Source of the DNA: CAYUYV01 sp964474635
GTDB taxonomy: Bacteria > Pseudomonadota > Alphaproteobacteria > JAJFIK01
DNA: 64,000 bases
Reading direction: 5' to 3'
Assembly: GCA_964474635.1 (NCBI GenBank)
Contig: CAYYTT010000004.1
Coordinates: 4,539-68,538, forward strand
The notes beneath the pieces are model-generated. The model was given only the letters and a program-made list of their open reading frames with translations. It was not told the origin of the DNA and did not search any database. Below are positions 7,996 through 16,865 of the stretch, one piece after another. The translations under genes were made by a program, and so were the position numbers. Position 1 is the stretch's first letter, and each line of letters begins with the position of its first letter.

Positions 7996-8712
7996 TCAGC
8001 CGGCGGGAGGGTCCAACGCCAGGCTGGCCGAGCGGGTCTCGATGCGTTGCTGAAGGGCGGCCATGAAGCGTGCCCGGTCGAGCCCTGGGGGAATGGGCTC
8101 CAGGACCTCCAAAGTGATGGTCCCCGGCTTGAAGCCGTAGCCGCGCGAAGGCCAACACAGGCCCGAGTTAAGCGCCACCGGCACGCAAGGGATATCGAGC
8201 GCCCGGTAAAGGGCGGCCACGCCCGGTTTGTAGGGCAGTTGGCTGCCTGGCTCTGAGCGGCTGCCTTCGGGGAAAATGACGACGGAGCGGTTCTGCGCAA
8301 GGGCGCTGCGCGCGTCCCGGATAAGGGCCTTAAGCGCAGAGGCACCGCCCTCCCGGTCGATGCCGATCATGCCAAGTTTCAGGCCCCACCAGCCGTAAAG
8401 GGGCACCTTGAAGAGTTCGCGTTTGAGCACCACGGCCGGCCAGGGCAGCACATTGAAGACCATCATGGTGTCCCACATGGCCTGGTGCTTGGCGGCCAAC
8501 AGCACCGGACCCTCCGGCAACCGGTCCAGTCCGACAAAGCGCGCCCGGACGCCGATGATGCGCCGAAAGCCCCAATGCACCCCGTTGATCCAGAGGCGCG
8601 CCGGGACTTTCGCCGCCCCGCCGGGCATCACCAAGGTGGGCAACCCGATCAGCCCGACAACAACTGTCACGCCGATCAGCCATGCCATGAATGCGGCCGG
8701 GCGAAAGGCCAT
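7996..8712 (-). CDS. plsC: 1-acyl-sn-glycerol-3-phosphate acyltransferase
   Basis: PlsC transfers the second acyl chain to lysophosphatidic acid, making phosphatidic acid at the inner membrane. The 238-aa protein has an N-terminal hydrophobic helix (about residues 9-30), the catalytic HX4D block as KHQAMWDT near residue 75, and the second acyltransferase motif FPEGSRS near 150. It is the last gene of the minus-strand run ftsE-ftsX-ydcF-plsC, 57 bases after ydcF. This order is seen in many alphaproteobacteria and links envelope lipid synthesis with division genes. Confidence 0.93.
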   Translation of the reverse strand: MAFRPAAFMAWLIGVTVVVGLIGLPTLVMPGGAAKVPARLWINGVHWGFRRIIGVRARFVGLDRLPEGPVLLAAKHQAMWDTMMVFNVLPWPAVVLKRELFKVPLYGWWGLKLGMIGIDREGGASALKALIRDARSALAQNRSVVIFPEGSRSEPGSQLPYKPGVAALYRALDIPCVPVALNSGLCWPSRGYGFKPGTITLEVLEPIPPGLDRARFMAALQQRIETRSASLALDPPAG

Positions 8713-8769
8713 GGGGCTCTCCGATTTTGGGGGCAGGCCGGCGCACAGGCGGTGCGGACACGCGCGCGA

Positions 8770-9522
8770 TCAGCGGCCGGGCAGCAGGTAGCTCGCAATG
8801 AATTTCATGTATTCGCCGACGAGGAGGCGCCCGGCAATCGTCCAGTCCCACTTCGCCGTCGGACTGAAGCCCTCGGGAAAGACCGGATGGGCGATAAGCG
8901 TCACCTCGGGCAGAACGCGGCGCAGCTCCAGCAGCGTGCGCGGCATGTGGTAGTTCGAGGTCACCACAATCAGCGATGAAAAACCGTGACTGTTCACCCA
9001 GCGGCGGGTCTCAATGGCGTTGCCGCGCGTGTCGAGCGCAACCCGGTCAAGATCCACGCAGCAGGCAATCTCATCGCCCCGTCCGCCGCCATACTGGGTC
9101 AGGAGCGCATCGCGGCTTGTTTCGGGGAACACGCCGGTGATCAGCAGGCGCGTGCCGCGGTCTTCCGACAGGAGGCGCATGCCCTCGGACACGCGTAGAC
9201 GTCCGCCGGTCAGAACCACCACGGCATCGGCGCGGGTCGCCGCGTTGTTGGGCTCCCGGGGCACACTGGCGGCAAAGGCCACAAAGCCAACGCCCCAGAC
9301 AAGCGCAAGGAGCCCCAGCACTGTCATCGTGAGGCGCACAGGGTGGAAACGCCGGCGCCGGAACAGCCGGCGCGGGGTGCCGCCCAACCCGGGCGTGAGC
9401 AGCCCCGGTCGTTGGGATAAGCGGCGCGAACGCCCCGAAAACAGCCGTCTGACCACGGTCAGCCTCTCCAAACACGTCGGTCGTCGAGAAACATTACCCA
9501 GAACATTACAATACCCGACCAA
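8770..9522 (-). CDS. YdcF-like DUF218 membrane protein
   Basis: The 250-aa protein has a basic N-terminus, one membrane helix (MTVLGLLALVWGVGFVAF, near residue 66) and a DUF218 domain. That domain shows the family blocks ADAVVVLTGGRLRV, GTRLLITGVF, NAIETRRWV and VVTSNYHMPRT. DUF218 proteins are of poorly known function; some relatives act in envelope polysaccharide processes. The start at 9522 overlaps the end of ftsX by 17 bases, which suggests translational coupling; a later start just before the helix is possible. It belongs to the ftsEX-ydcF-plsC run. Confidence 0.85.
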   Translation of the reverse strand: MVGYCNVLGNVSRRPTCLERLTVVRRLFSGRSRRLSQRPGLLTPGLGGTPRRLFRRRRFHPVRLTMTVLGLLALVWGVGFVAFAASVPREPNNAATRADAVVVLTGGRLRVSEGMRLLSEDRGTRLLITGVFPETSRDALLTQYGGGRGDEIACCVDLDRVALDTRGNAIETRRWVNSHGFSSLIVVTSNYHMPRTLLELRRVLPEVTLIAHPVFPEGFSPTAKWDWTIAGRLLVGEYMKFIASYLLPGR

Positions 9523-10444
9523 CGACCGATAGGGCCGTCAACCGCGCCGTGAGCATGGCCACAAGCGCACTGAGCAGCGGCACCAGCAGCAATGCCAGAT
9601 ACGCATCAAAGCCCAGTGTAAGGCCGGGAATGAAATACTCGGTTCCCGATCCCGCGAGCCGCCCGGCGGTCCACAAGGTCATCGCCGCGAACAGGGCCCC
9701 GGTGAGACCGGACAACAGCCCGAGCCGGACAAAGTGCTTTTGGAACTCTCCGGCAATGAAGCTGTCCTTGGCGCCGATCAAGTGCAAGACCTCGACGATC
9801 TGCTTGTTGGCGGCCATGGCCGCGCGGGTGGCGAAGGCGACAATGGCGACGGCCGCAAAGACGATGAGGCTGAGCGCCGCCATGGAGACGGCCTGCAGTG
9901 ATGAGGAAAAGCCCAGAAGCTTTGATTTCCAGCGCGAATGGTCGTTCAGCGAGGCCCCCGGCACGTCCCGGGCCAGCCGCTCGCTCAGGCCCGTTAAGTC
10001 CGGGGCGCGTGCCGGGTCAAGGCGCACGGTCACGATTTGCGGGATCTGCAGATCGGCCGGCAGATTGCCGCGGCCAATGTAAGGCTCCACCAGCGCCGCC
10101 GCCTCTTGCGCGCTCAAGGGCGCGATGTCGTAAAGGCCTTCCGTGCCCTGCAGAATTTCAAGGACGAGGGACATCTGAAGCGCCGGGTCCGCCGCATCAT
10201 TGGGTTTGATCTGGATGGTGACGGCACCGGACAAGTCGCTCGCATAGGTGCTGGCGGTCTGGCGCACCGAGAGGGTGAGGCCGAGGGCAAGGCTTGCCAG
10301 GAAACACATGATGGCGATGACGGCATACAGGGACCGCCCGCCCGTGCTGGAGGAGGGAATGACCGTCTTCGAGGGGCGCAGCAGGGCGCCGAGCCGTCCC
10401 GAGGTGCTGGGCCGAATGTCGTCCAGATAGTCACTCGCCATCAT
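9506..10444 (-). CDS. ftsX: Cell division protein FtsX (permease)
   Basis: FtsX is the membrane partner of the ATPase FtsE and controls peptidoglycan hydrolysis at the septum. The 312-aa product has an N-terminal cytoplasmic stretch, a first membrane helix near residue 40 (YAVIAIMCFLASLALGLTL), a periplasmic domain of about 110 residues, and three C-terminal helices. Its start overlaps the ftsE stop by four bases, so the two are probably translationally coupled. Length and topology fit the family. Confidence 0.93.
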   Translation of the reverse strand: MMASDYLDDIRPSTSGRLGALLRPSKTVIPSSSTGGRSLYAVIAIMCFLASLALGLTLSVRQTASTYASDLSGAVTIQIKPNDAADPALQMSLVLEILQGTEGLYDIAPLSAQEAAALVEPYIGRGNLPADLQIPQIVTVRLDPARAPDLTGLSERLARDVPGASLNDHSRWKSKLLGFSSSLQAVSMAALSLIVFAAVAIVAFATRAAMAANKQIVEVLHLIGAKDSFIAGEFQKHFVRLGLLSGLTGALFAAMTLWTAGRLAGSGTEYFIPGLTLGFDAYLALLLVPLLSALVAMLTARLTALSVVGRVL

Positions 10445-11481
10445 CGCCGCCTCCCTTGCGGTCTGAACGCATCGAATGGGCGCGACCAGTCCGGATCGTC
10501 TGGTCTTGGTTGATTGGACCGGTGTTCATTGGACTGGGGTTCACTCGGCCCGGAACCATAGGGGCGAGAATCATGGGGGCGCAGATCCTTGGGATCGCGC
10601 TCACCGGGTCTCAGATCACTGGACCTCAGATCATTGGGGTTCAGATCCTCAAGAAAGGGGTCATCGGAAAGGGTATTGAAGGGTGGATCCGTGTGCAGCC
10701 CCTGCGAGGCGCCGCGCAGGCGTCGGCCGCTCCAGTCCGCGCCGCCCCAATTGGCATCGTCCTCAGGCTCAAGCGTTCCGAGACCGGAAAAACCACGCGG
10801 TGCTGCGATGGGGCGCGAGGAGGAGGCAAGCTGCGTAAGGCGCCCCGCCTCGATGTGCAGGTTGGGGCCGCCCACTTCTTCCACAAGCATGGTGTCGTGG
10901 GTGGCGACCAAAACCGTCGTCCCAAGCTCGTTCAGCTCCAAGAATAAATGCAACAGGCGCCGGCCCATGGCCGGGTCCACGTTGCCCGTGGGCTCATCGG
11001 CGAGGATCAGATCGGGCTTGGCGACAACGGCACGCGCGATGGCAACGCGCTGTTTTTCGCCCCCCGACAGGGTTGGCGGGCGTGCCTCGATGCGGTCTTT
11101 CAAACCCACCCAGATCAGCAACTCCCGCACATCATCTTCATATTCCTGGGGCGGAATATTTGCGATGCGCAGCGGCAGGGCCACATTCTCGAACGCAGTC
11201 AGGTGCTCAAGCAACCGGAACTCTTGGAAAATCACTCCGATCCGACGGCGCATGAGCGGCATGTCCTTGCGCGGCAGGCTCGCAAGATCGTGTCCGAACA
11301 TGCTGATCATGCCGCGCGAGGGGCGATGGGCCAGATACATCAATTTGAGCAGGGAGGTTTTGCCCGCCCCGGAGGCGCCAGTGAGAATGTGAAAGGTGCC
11401 CGGCTGCAGGTCAAAGGTGACGTCACGCAACACTTCCGGCCCCAGCCCGTAGCGCATTCCCACATTTTCAAAACGAATCAC
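10441..11481 (-). CDS. ftsE: Cell division ATPase FtsE with a repeat tail
   Basis: FtsE is the ABC ATPase of the FtsEX divisome complex. From the GTG at 11481 the protein starts VIRFENVGMRYG. Walker A is GASGAGKTS near residue 37, the ABC signature LSGGEKQRVAIARA follows, and Walker B is LILADEPTG. The usual FtsE fold ends near residue 220 (THDTMLVEEV). About 125 further residues form a low-complexity tail that includes degenerate five-residue repeats (SDLRP, KDLRP, HDSRP) encoded by 15-bp DNA repeats. The frame is open farther upstream to 11601, but the extra residues do not look like FtsE. Other FtsE proteins end near 220-230 residues. Confidence 0.93.
   Translation of the reverse strand: MIRFENVGMRYGLGPEVLRDVTFDLQPGTFHILTGASGAGKTSLLKLMYLAHRPSRGMISMFGHDLASLPRKDMPLMRRRIGVIFQEFRLLEHLTAFENVALPLRIANIPPQEYEDDVRELLIWVGLKDRIEARPPTLSGGEKQRVAIARAVVAKPDLILADEPTGNVDPAMGRRLLHLFLELNELGTTVLVATHDTMLVEEVGGPNLHIEAGRLTQLASSSRPIAAPRGFSGLGTLEPEDDANWGGADWSGRRLRGASQGLHTDPPFNTLSDDPFLEDLNPNDLRSSDLRPGERDPKDLRPHDSRPYGSGPSEPQSNEHRSNQPRPDDPDWSRPFDAFRPQGRRR
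10501..10650 (+). repeat. 15-bp tandem repeat encoding the FtsE tail
   Basis: Ten consecutive 15-bp blocks are visible. Examples are GGGTCTCAGATCACT (10606), GGACCTCAGATCATT (10621), GGGGTTCAGATCCTC (10636) and GGGGCGCAGATCCTT (10576). Units diverge toward the low-coordinate side, which is the protein C-terminus. The frame is preserved. Confidence 0.9.
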
Positions 11482-12154
11482 GGCAGCCTCACGGGACGTT
11501 GATGGGGAAAACCGGTCGCCGGGACCCGGCGCGAGGGGAGTGATGGAGAATGGTGCGGACCCTCGGAAAGTCGAACGGGATTCCTTGGCCGAATACCGCA
11601 AAAGACGTAAAGTTCAAAGCAGGGTCGGTACGCCATTGGTAAGGTCAGATTCGGGCAGGGGATATTCGGGGGACTATGCGAACGGGGGCGAGAAGATCGC
11701 GCTTCGGGCGGAAACAGCCGGCCTGGGCGTGTCCCACGGCATCAGACTTATCGAAGATCGCCTGGTGCGACCGCTGCGGCCTGACAGTCGGCGCCTTGGT
11801 TCGCCGCAGCGCGGCGCGGTTGCATGACGGCCTGCCAAATGCGCGCAAGCCGGGCCAATGCGCGCGGGTGGAACGGTGGTTTCGCGAACGCCGTGTTGAT
11901 TTTTGCGGCGTGTGATCTTTCGGGAACGCTTTGAGGTTCTCGTGCGAGGAGGCGGTCTGAGGGGCCGGGTCGTGGGACACTCTCGCGGCGCGGGGGATGT
12001 CCGGAAGGCGCGCGGCCAGAAAGTGGTTGGCCAGAAAGCGGTTGGCCGAAAAGCGGGTGAATTGTCCGGAGCCGGTGCAGTCCACGGGCGGCGAAACGGA
12101 ACGGGGCTGAGTGAATTTGGGGCGCGGACGCGTGATTGAGAAAGCAGGACATCG
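11482..12154. other. Divergent intergenic region, ftsE / zinc-ribbon gene
   Basis: These 673 bases separate two divergent operons and must hold both promoters. I see no convincing gene; the short open frames here have no recognisable product. The region contains a 15-bp tandem repeat at 12014-12058. No riboswitch was recognised. Confidence 0.6.
12014..12058 (+). repeat. 15-bp tandem repeat, three units
   Basis: GGCCAGAAAGTGGTT, GGCCAGAAAGCGGTT and GGCCGAAAAGCGGGT follow directly. The array is non-coding, about 100 bases upstream of the zinc-ribbon gene, and has the same 15-bp period as arrays inside genes elsewhere in the window. Confidence 0.9.
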
Positions 12155-12892
12155 ATGATCCTCACATGCCCGGCATGTTCGACACGCTATTTGACGGATG
12201 ACACGAGTTTTCATCCGCCGGGCCGAACTGTGCGCTGTGCCAAATGTGGGCAGTCCTGGTTCCACGAGGTGGCGCCCAAAGCACAGCCCGCCGCACCTCC
12301 GGCGGTGATGCCGCAAAAATCCCTGGCGCCCCATGCCGCAAGTCTTGCGGCCTCGTCCAGTGTGATGCCCATGCCGATGGGCGGGCCGTCGCCTGTCTAT
12401 CGCGCGCCTCGGCCCATGACGCCGGAGGCGGTGATGCCGCCCCGGCGCACGGCAACCCCCTGGGCGCCCGTCCTTGTGATCGCCCTTCTGGCCCTGTGTG
12501 GCTCGCTGGCGGCCGGTTATCAGTATCGCGCCGATCTCACGAAAGTGTTCCCCATGCTCGGCGGGCTGTTCGAGGCGGCCGGCGTGCCCGTGCCCAACTC
12601 CCCGCTCATGTTTCGCAAAGTGGAATCGGCGTGGGTCGAGACGACGAATGGGCAGCAGCTGAAAATCTGGGGGGAGGTGGTCAACCTCACCACGGTGGAC
12701 CGCGCCGTCCCGATGATCCGCTTTGGTATTCTCGATGCGGACGATGTGGAGATTTACGCCCGGGTGATCGCGCCCCGGCAGAGGCGGCTCGCGCCCGGCG
12801 CGTCCAATGATTTCGAAGCGTTTCTCGATGCGCCGCCCACCGGTCCGTTCAAACTGACGGTTGAATTCGTGGATGGCGGAGGCGGCAAATGA
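12155..12892 (+). CDS. MJ0042-type zinc-ribbon protein with DUF3426
   Basis: The 245-aa protein opens with a CxxC...CxxC zinc ribbon (CPACSTRY and CAKCGQSWF), the MJ0042 type. A proline-rich linker follows, then one membrane helix (about residues 102-122, WAPVLVIALLALCGSLAAGY) and a C-terminal DUF3426 domain that is presumably periplasmic. The exact role is unknown. It is often found divergent from ftsE in alphaproteobacteria, as here. The stop overlaps the hpt start (ATGA), so the two genes are coupled. Confidence 0.88.
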   Translation: MILTCPACSTRYLTDDTSFHPPGRTVRCAKCGQSWFHEVAPKAQPAAPPAVMPQKSLAPHAASLAASSSVMPMPMGGPSPVYRAPRPMTPEAVMPPRRTATPWAPVLVIALLALCGSLAAGYQYRADLTKVFPMLGGLFEAAGVPVPNSPLMFRKVESAWVETTNGQQLKIWGEVVNLTTVDRAVPMIRFGILDADDVEIYARVIAPRQRRLAPGASNDFEAFLDAPPTGPFKLTVEFVDGGGGK

Positions 12893-13533
12893 GTGCGCCG
12901 CCGGCCGTTTTCCTCAAAGGCGGAGGCTCAGGCGCCGGCGATGGGCGTCCGGAGGTCCTGGTTTCGGCGGGCCAGATCGCGGCGCGGCTCGATGACCTTG
13001 CCGAGGAGATTGCGGCGCACCCGGCCCTTGTGGGCCAGCGCTCCGAACCACGGCCTGGTGCCGGGCGGGGAGGCAATGGGCGTGAGGGCGATGGACCCCT
13101 GGCCCTGTGCGCCCTGCGCGGAGCGTTCATTTTCGCCGCCGATATCCTGCGTGCGCTGTCGCACCACGGCGTCGATCCGGAGGTCAGCTTCCTGAGGATC
13201 GCCAGCTATGGCGATGCCACCAGCCCCCAGCACGAACCGCGCCTCATTCAGGATCTGGACTGCGATGTCTCCGGGCGCACGGTGCTGATCATTGACGACA
13301 TTCTGGATACGGGCGAGACACTGACCTTTCTGCACCGTCTGCTTAAGGAGCGCGGCGCCGCCCAAATCGTCAGTGTGGTGCTCCTCGACAAGGCCGCCCG
13401 GCGGCGCATGCCCGTGGAGGCGGATTTTGTGGGCTTTCAGTGCCCCAATGTGTTCGTGGTCGGTTACGGCATGGACGCGGGCGAGCGCTATCGCAACCTG
13501 CCCTATGTGGGCGTGCTCGAGACCACGGGCTGA
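12889..13533 (+). CDS. hpt: Hypoxanthine phosphoribosyltransferase
   Basis: The enzyme salvages hypoxanthine (and usually guanine) to IMP or GMP with PRPP. The 214-aa product carries the PRPP-binding motif VLIIDDILDTGETL near residue 130, an N-terminal catalytic block (LCALRGAFIFAADILRAL) and the C-terminal VGYGMD block. A Gly/Arg-rich stretch of about 20 residues (near 48-68, GAGRGGNGREGDGP) is inserted in the N-terminal part, where close relatives are shorter. It is coupled to the zinc-ribbon gene by a 4-base overlap and converges on prs, which makes its co-substrate. Confidence 0.93.
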   Translation: MSAPPAVFLKGGGSGAGDGRPEVLVSAGQIAARLDDLAEEIAAHPALVGQRSEPRPGAGRGGNGREGDGPLALCALRGAFIFAADILRALSHHGVDPEVSFLRIASYGDATSPQHEPRLIQDLDCDVSGRTVLIIDDILDTGETLTFLHRLLKERGAAQIVSVVLLDKAARRRMPVEADFVGFQCPNVFVVGYGMDAGERYRNLPYVGVLETTG

Positions 13534-13599
13534 AATCGTTTCTCAAACGTCCAGATCCGGAGCATGGGCGACTGCGCGTTCGCCGCGCACGCAGCGTGT

Positions 13600-13735
13600 A
13601 GCAGCGGGCGGGACTTCGAGATCACCCTGTGTCCGGCTTGCCGACGCACTGGTTTTGGTGCGCTCAAGCGCTCCCCCCGGACCTTTGGGAGCGCTCCGCG
13701 CGGGGGGGAGGCGCAAAGACGCCGGGCCGCGGCCT
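13600..13735 (-). repeat. Interspersed intergenic element, copy 4 (inverted)
   Basis: Read on the minus strand it shows CGCGGCCCGGCGTC, GCGCGGAGCGCTCCCAAAGG, TTGAGCGCACCAAAACC, GGCAAGCCGGACACAG, TGATCTCGA and the tail CCCGCCCGCTGCT, in the same order as copy 3. It lies between the convergent genes hpt and prs. Confidence 0.8.
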
Positions 13736-13794
13736 TCAGTGCGGTGCCAGATCATTGCCCGGCACTCCCATCATCTTGGGTGGACCTCGCCGGT

Positions 13795-14727
13795 TCAGTC
13801 GAACAGGCTTGAAACGGACTCTTCCTTGGCGATACGCCGGATGGCCTCGCCCATCAGGGGGGCGATGCTCAAGACACGGATATTGTTCGTTTCGGCAATG
13901 GCCGGCTGGGGCGCAATGGAATCGGTGACAACGAGTTCGGAGAGTTCCGAATTGCGCACGCGCTCAACGGCCTTGCCGGACAAAACGCCGTGGGAGACAT
14001 AGGCGTAGACATCCCGCGCGCCGTTTTCCTTCAGGGCCGCGGCGGCATTGCACAGTGTCCCGGCGGAGTCCGCGATGTCGTCAACAATGATGCAGGTGCG
14101 ATCGCGCACATCGCCGATGATGTTCATCACCTCTGAGACGCCGGCCTTTTGCCGGCGCTTGTCCACAATGGCAAGATCGGCGCCGAGCCGGCTGCCCAGC
14201 GCCCGGGCCCGGACCACGCCGCCCACATCCGGCGAGACGATTATCAAATCATCCCGGTTCAAATGCTCCTTGATGTCCCGCTCAAAAACCGGTGCGGCGA
14301 AAAGGTTGTCGGTGGGAATATCGAAAAAGCCCTGGATCTGACCGGCGTGAAGATCGAGCGTCAGCACACGGTCGGCGCCGGCCTTGGTGATCAGGTTCGC
14401 AACCAACTTGGCCGAAATAGGCGTACGCGGGCCGGGCTTGCGGTCCTGACGGGCATAGCCGAAATAGGGGATCACGGCCGTGATGCGCTGCGCCGAGGCC
14501 CGTGAGAGGGCATCGATGCAGATCAGCAGTTCCATGACGTTTTCGTTGGCGGGACAGGAGGTCGGCTGGATCAGAAAAACGTCACGTCCACGGACATTCT
14601 CCATGATCTCCACAAAGATTTCCCCGTCGGCGAACCGTTTTACTTCCGCCTTCGTCAGCGGCAAATTCAAATAGGTCCCGATGTCCTGGGCGAGCCCAGG
14701 ATTGCTGTTGCCTGCCAGAAGTTTCAT
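13795..14727 (-). CDS. prs: Ribose-phosphate pyrophosphokinase
   Basis: Prs makes PRPP from ribose 5-phosphate and ATP. It feeds purine, pyrimidine, histidine, tryptophan and NAD synthesis and the hpt reaction next door. The 310-aa product starts MKLLAGNSNPGLAQDIGTY. It shows the ribose-5-phosphate/PRPP loop CIIVDDIADSAGTL near residue 217, the ATP region YFGYARQDRKPGPRTPIS and LHAGQIQGFFDIP. I chose the ATG at 14727 because a purine-rich GAGGAACGCAGC precedes it and the length then fits the family. Confidence 0.97.
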   Translation of the reverse strand: MKLLAGNSNPGLAQDIGTYLNLPLTKAEVKRFADGEIFVEIMENVRGRDVFLIQPTSCPANENVMELLICIDALSRASAQRITAVIPYFGYARQDRKPGPRTPISAKLVANLITKAGADRVLTLDLHAGQIQGFFDIPTDNLFAAPVFERDIKEHLNRDDLIIVSPDVGGVVRARALGSRLGADLAIVDKRRQKAGVSEVMNIIGDVRDRTCIIVDDIADSAGTLCNAAAALKENGARDVYAYVSHGVLSGKAVERVRNSELSELVVTDSIAPQPAIAETNNIRVLSIAPLMGEAIRRIAKEESVSSLFD

Positions 14728-15081
14728 GCTGCGTTCCTCTGCCGTCCGGCGAATGCGTCCAGAGGCGCGCGGCGGTGCCACCCGGTGCATGCAGGACAGT
14801 GCTGCCAAGACGAGCCACGGGATCTTGCGCCCCGAATCACGCGCTTGCAGCACGACATGTCTGTTTCATGAAACTTTTGTGTTGCGCGGCAACAAAGGTC
14901 AAGCCGCAATTCGCGAATTTGGGGTATCAATGCGTTCTTGCAACTATTTGCAGGCGCGCTTTTCTTCGCCGCCTCCCGGCAATCATGGCATAACGGCGCA
15001 AAGGGACCGGCGGGCTTGCACTGCGGGTAGGCGCGCGCGGCGCCGCGTGTGGGCGCGGGGTAAGAGAGGAAAGGTGCGGTG
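14728..15081. other. Divergent intergenic region, prs / fkbM
   Basis: These 354 bases hold promoters for prs (minus) and the FkbM gene (plus). A perfect 12-bp palindrome AATTCGCGAATT lies at 14908-14919, and an imperfect inverted repeat is built on TTGTGTTGC and GCAACAAAGG near 14876-14898. No operator family was recognised and no gene is seen. Confidence 0.5.
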
Positions 15082-15906
15082 ATGGCGGTGGCGGATAGGC
15101 TGGCCCAGGGCCTCGTCTGGGCGGCATGGCACTCGATCCTGGGGCGTGGGAAAATGAGAAGCGGTGTTCTGTCGCTCCTGACCAAGGGGCTTGGGCGCCG
15201 GCACCTGGATACCCGGATCTGGGGCGCGCCCCTGCGGCTGCACCTCGACAACACCTGCGAGGCAAAATTCCTGTTGGCGCCAAGCCGATACAACCGGGAC
15301 GAATTCGACTTCATAGAACGTCACATGCCGCGCCGGGGCGGTGTCTTCGTCGACGTGGGCGCAAATGCCGGTGTCTTTGCCTTCCGGGCCGCGACCCATG
15401 CCGAAGACGCTTGCCGGGTCGTCTGTATCGAGCCCAATCCAGCCATGGTGACGCGCATGCGCACGGATGTCCTGGGCCCGGGCCGCTTCCCGGCTGATCG
15501 GGTCGATATCCGCTTTGAGACCTGCGCCGTGAGCGATGAGGACGGGCAGGGCTGGCTCGATCTGACCTCGGGCCTTGGCACGGCCCATTTGAGCAATGCG
15601 GCCGGCGCGTCACAAAACGATGGGGACGGCCTGAAGGTGCCCTTGCGCCGGCTCGATACTGTCTTGCGGGATGCGGGGCTGACGCGCGTTGATGTTCTAA
15701 AAATCGATGTGGAAGGTCACGAGGACAAAGCCCTGGTGCCGCTAATGTCGGAAGAGAACAAAGACCTGTGGCCCAAGGCAATGATCCTCGAGCACTGCGA
15801 ACAGGACCACTGGCGGCTCGATCTGATGGACCGGCTTACCGCCCTCGGCTACCGTGAAACAGACCGGACACGGAACAACAGCTTGTTGGTGCTGGGTGGT
15901 GAATGA
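15082..15906 (+). CDS. FkbM family methyltransferase
   Basis: This is a SAM-dependent O-methyltransferase of the FkbM type, usually acting on sugars or lipid-linked glycans. The SAM-binding motif VFVDVGANAGVF is near residue 90, EPNP marks the acidic strand 2, and VLKIDVEGHE near residue 205 is the family signature. The start is the ATG at 15082 (a GTG just before it at 15079 is equally close to the GAGGAAAGG ribosome site). It is transcribed toward the GTPase gene with 64 bases between, and a glycosyltransferase-like gene lies farther on, which suggests a surface-glycan role. Confidence 0.85.
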   Translation: MAVADRLAQGLVWAAWHSILGRGKMRSGVLSLLTKGLGRRHLDTRIWGAPLRLHLDNTCEAKFLLAPSRYNRDEFDFIERHMPRRGGVFVDVGANAGVFAFRAATHAEDACRVVCIEPNPAMVTRMRTDVLGPGRFPADRVDIRFETCAVSDEDGQGWLDLTSGLGTAHLSNAAGASQNDGDGLKVPLRRLDTVLRDAGLTRVDVLKIDVEGHEDKALVPLMSEENKDLWPKAMILEHCEQDHWRLDLMDRLTALGYRETDRTRNNSLLVLGGE

Positions 15907-15970
15907 GTGAGCACCGCAGGGAAATGGTCGCTTCTTCCTCCGCATTCAGCCTTTTTGGGATTATGGCTCT

Positions 15971-16837
15971 ATGGCTCTGACGGCGGCGCACTTGGTCACG
16001 ATCGGCGAAGCCTTGGGTCGGGGCATTCGACTGCTCAGGGATTGGCTGCCTGTTCTTGGGCAAAAAAAGATCTACATCATTGGCCCGAACGGTACAGGCA
16101 AATCCGCATTCAGTCAGAAACTCGCGGGTCAGGATCTGCGCGCCCACAGATATCTGCCCAGCGTTTCGCTTGAGAAACGGCGGATCGACAATCAAAGCGT
16201 TGCTCCTGGGGCGAACGGCCTAATGCATGTGGTTCCGGGGCAAGGGGCGATGGGAACCCATCATCAGGAGATGGCGAAGCTGGTAGAGGACTCGCAAAAC
16301 GGTTTTGTCGAGGGGGTCATCTGGGTGGGGAGCTTTGGGTACCACGCGCTTCCAGAAACTTTGCTTCTTGCCGAGCATCGAGATGTTTTTGCGGGAATGA
16401 CGAAGCAGGAGCGCCTTGCCAGCTACCTGGCCTTTGAGCGTGAGGCTGAAGTTGAACTGCTGGATTGCCTCAACCTCATTCTGACTGGACGTCACCGGCC
16501 AAACTGGCTCTTGATCTTCGCCAACAAGGCGGATCTGTGGTTCGACCACATTGACGATGTCAGGCGGCACTATGATCCAACGCTCAAAAAGGGCGCATTC
16601 GGACGCAAAGTTGCTCAGATCGCAGGCACCGGGCTGCCGGTCGCTACTGTCTGCGGTTGCCTGTCCGCTCTGCCGTTCCGCGATGGGGACGGCGTGTTGA
16701 AAAAGCCCTCTTTGGCCTTTCACGATCCGGAAAAGCTCTGTTTGGAGGTCGAGCTCATCGAGTTTTTAACCGGCAAACTGTCACCGGATGCGCGGCGTAA
16801 TTTGGGGAAAACGGACGCTTCTGCGACATTGACGTAG
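15971..16837 (+). CDS. P-loop GTPase-like protein, unknown function
   Basis: The 288-aa protein has a clear P-loop GPNGTGKS (residues 38-45) and an NKAD G4 motif (185-188), so guanine-nucleotide binding is likely. The G3 position reads VVPGQ (about 87-91) without the usual Asp. No membrane segment is evident. Codon and base use differ from the neighbours: two sampled 60-base stretches give 58% G+C, against 62-70% in adjacent genes. It sits 64 bases after fkbM and 28 bases before a two-TM protein gene, probably forming a pair with it. I do not recognise the family beyond small-GTPase-like. Confidence 0.75.
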   Translation: MALTAAHLVTIGEALGRGIRLLRDWLPVLGQKKIYIIGPNGTGKSAFSQKLAGQDLRAHRYLPSVSLEKRRIDNQSVAPGANGLMHVVPGQGAMGTHHQEMAKLVEDSQNGFVEGVIWVGSFGYHALPETLLLAEHRDVFAGMTKQERLASYLAFEREAEVELLDCLNLILTGRHRPNWLLIFANKADLWFDHIDDVRRHYDPTLKKGAFGRKVAQIAGTGLPVATVCGCLSALPFRDGDGVLKKPSLAFHDPEKLCLEVELIEFLTGKLSPDARRNLGKTDASATLT

Positions 16838-16865
16838 GGGGAGAGCCGCTTTTTGGAGTTTGGCT

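Noticed and set aside
10501..10650. CRISPR-like or pentapeptide-repeat protein gene of its own
   Set aside because: The units are 15 bp, have no spacers, and are in frame with the end of ftsE; the protein segment lacks the regular A(D/N)LxN core of true pentapeptide-repeat folds.
14908..14919. AATTCGCGAATT palindrome as a defined operator
   Set aside because: It is a perfect 12-bp palindrome between divergent genes, but no regulator family is known to me with this site; kept only as a note in the intergenic entry.
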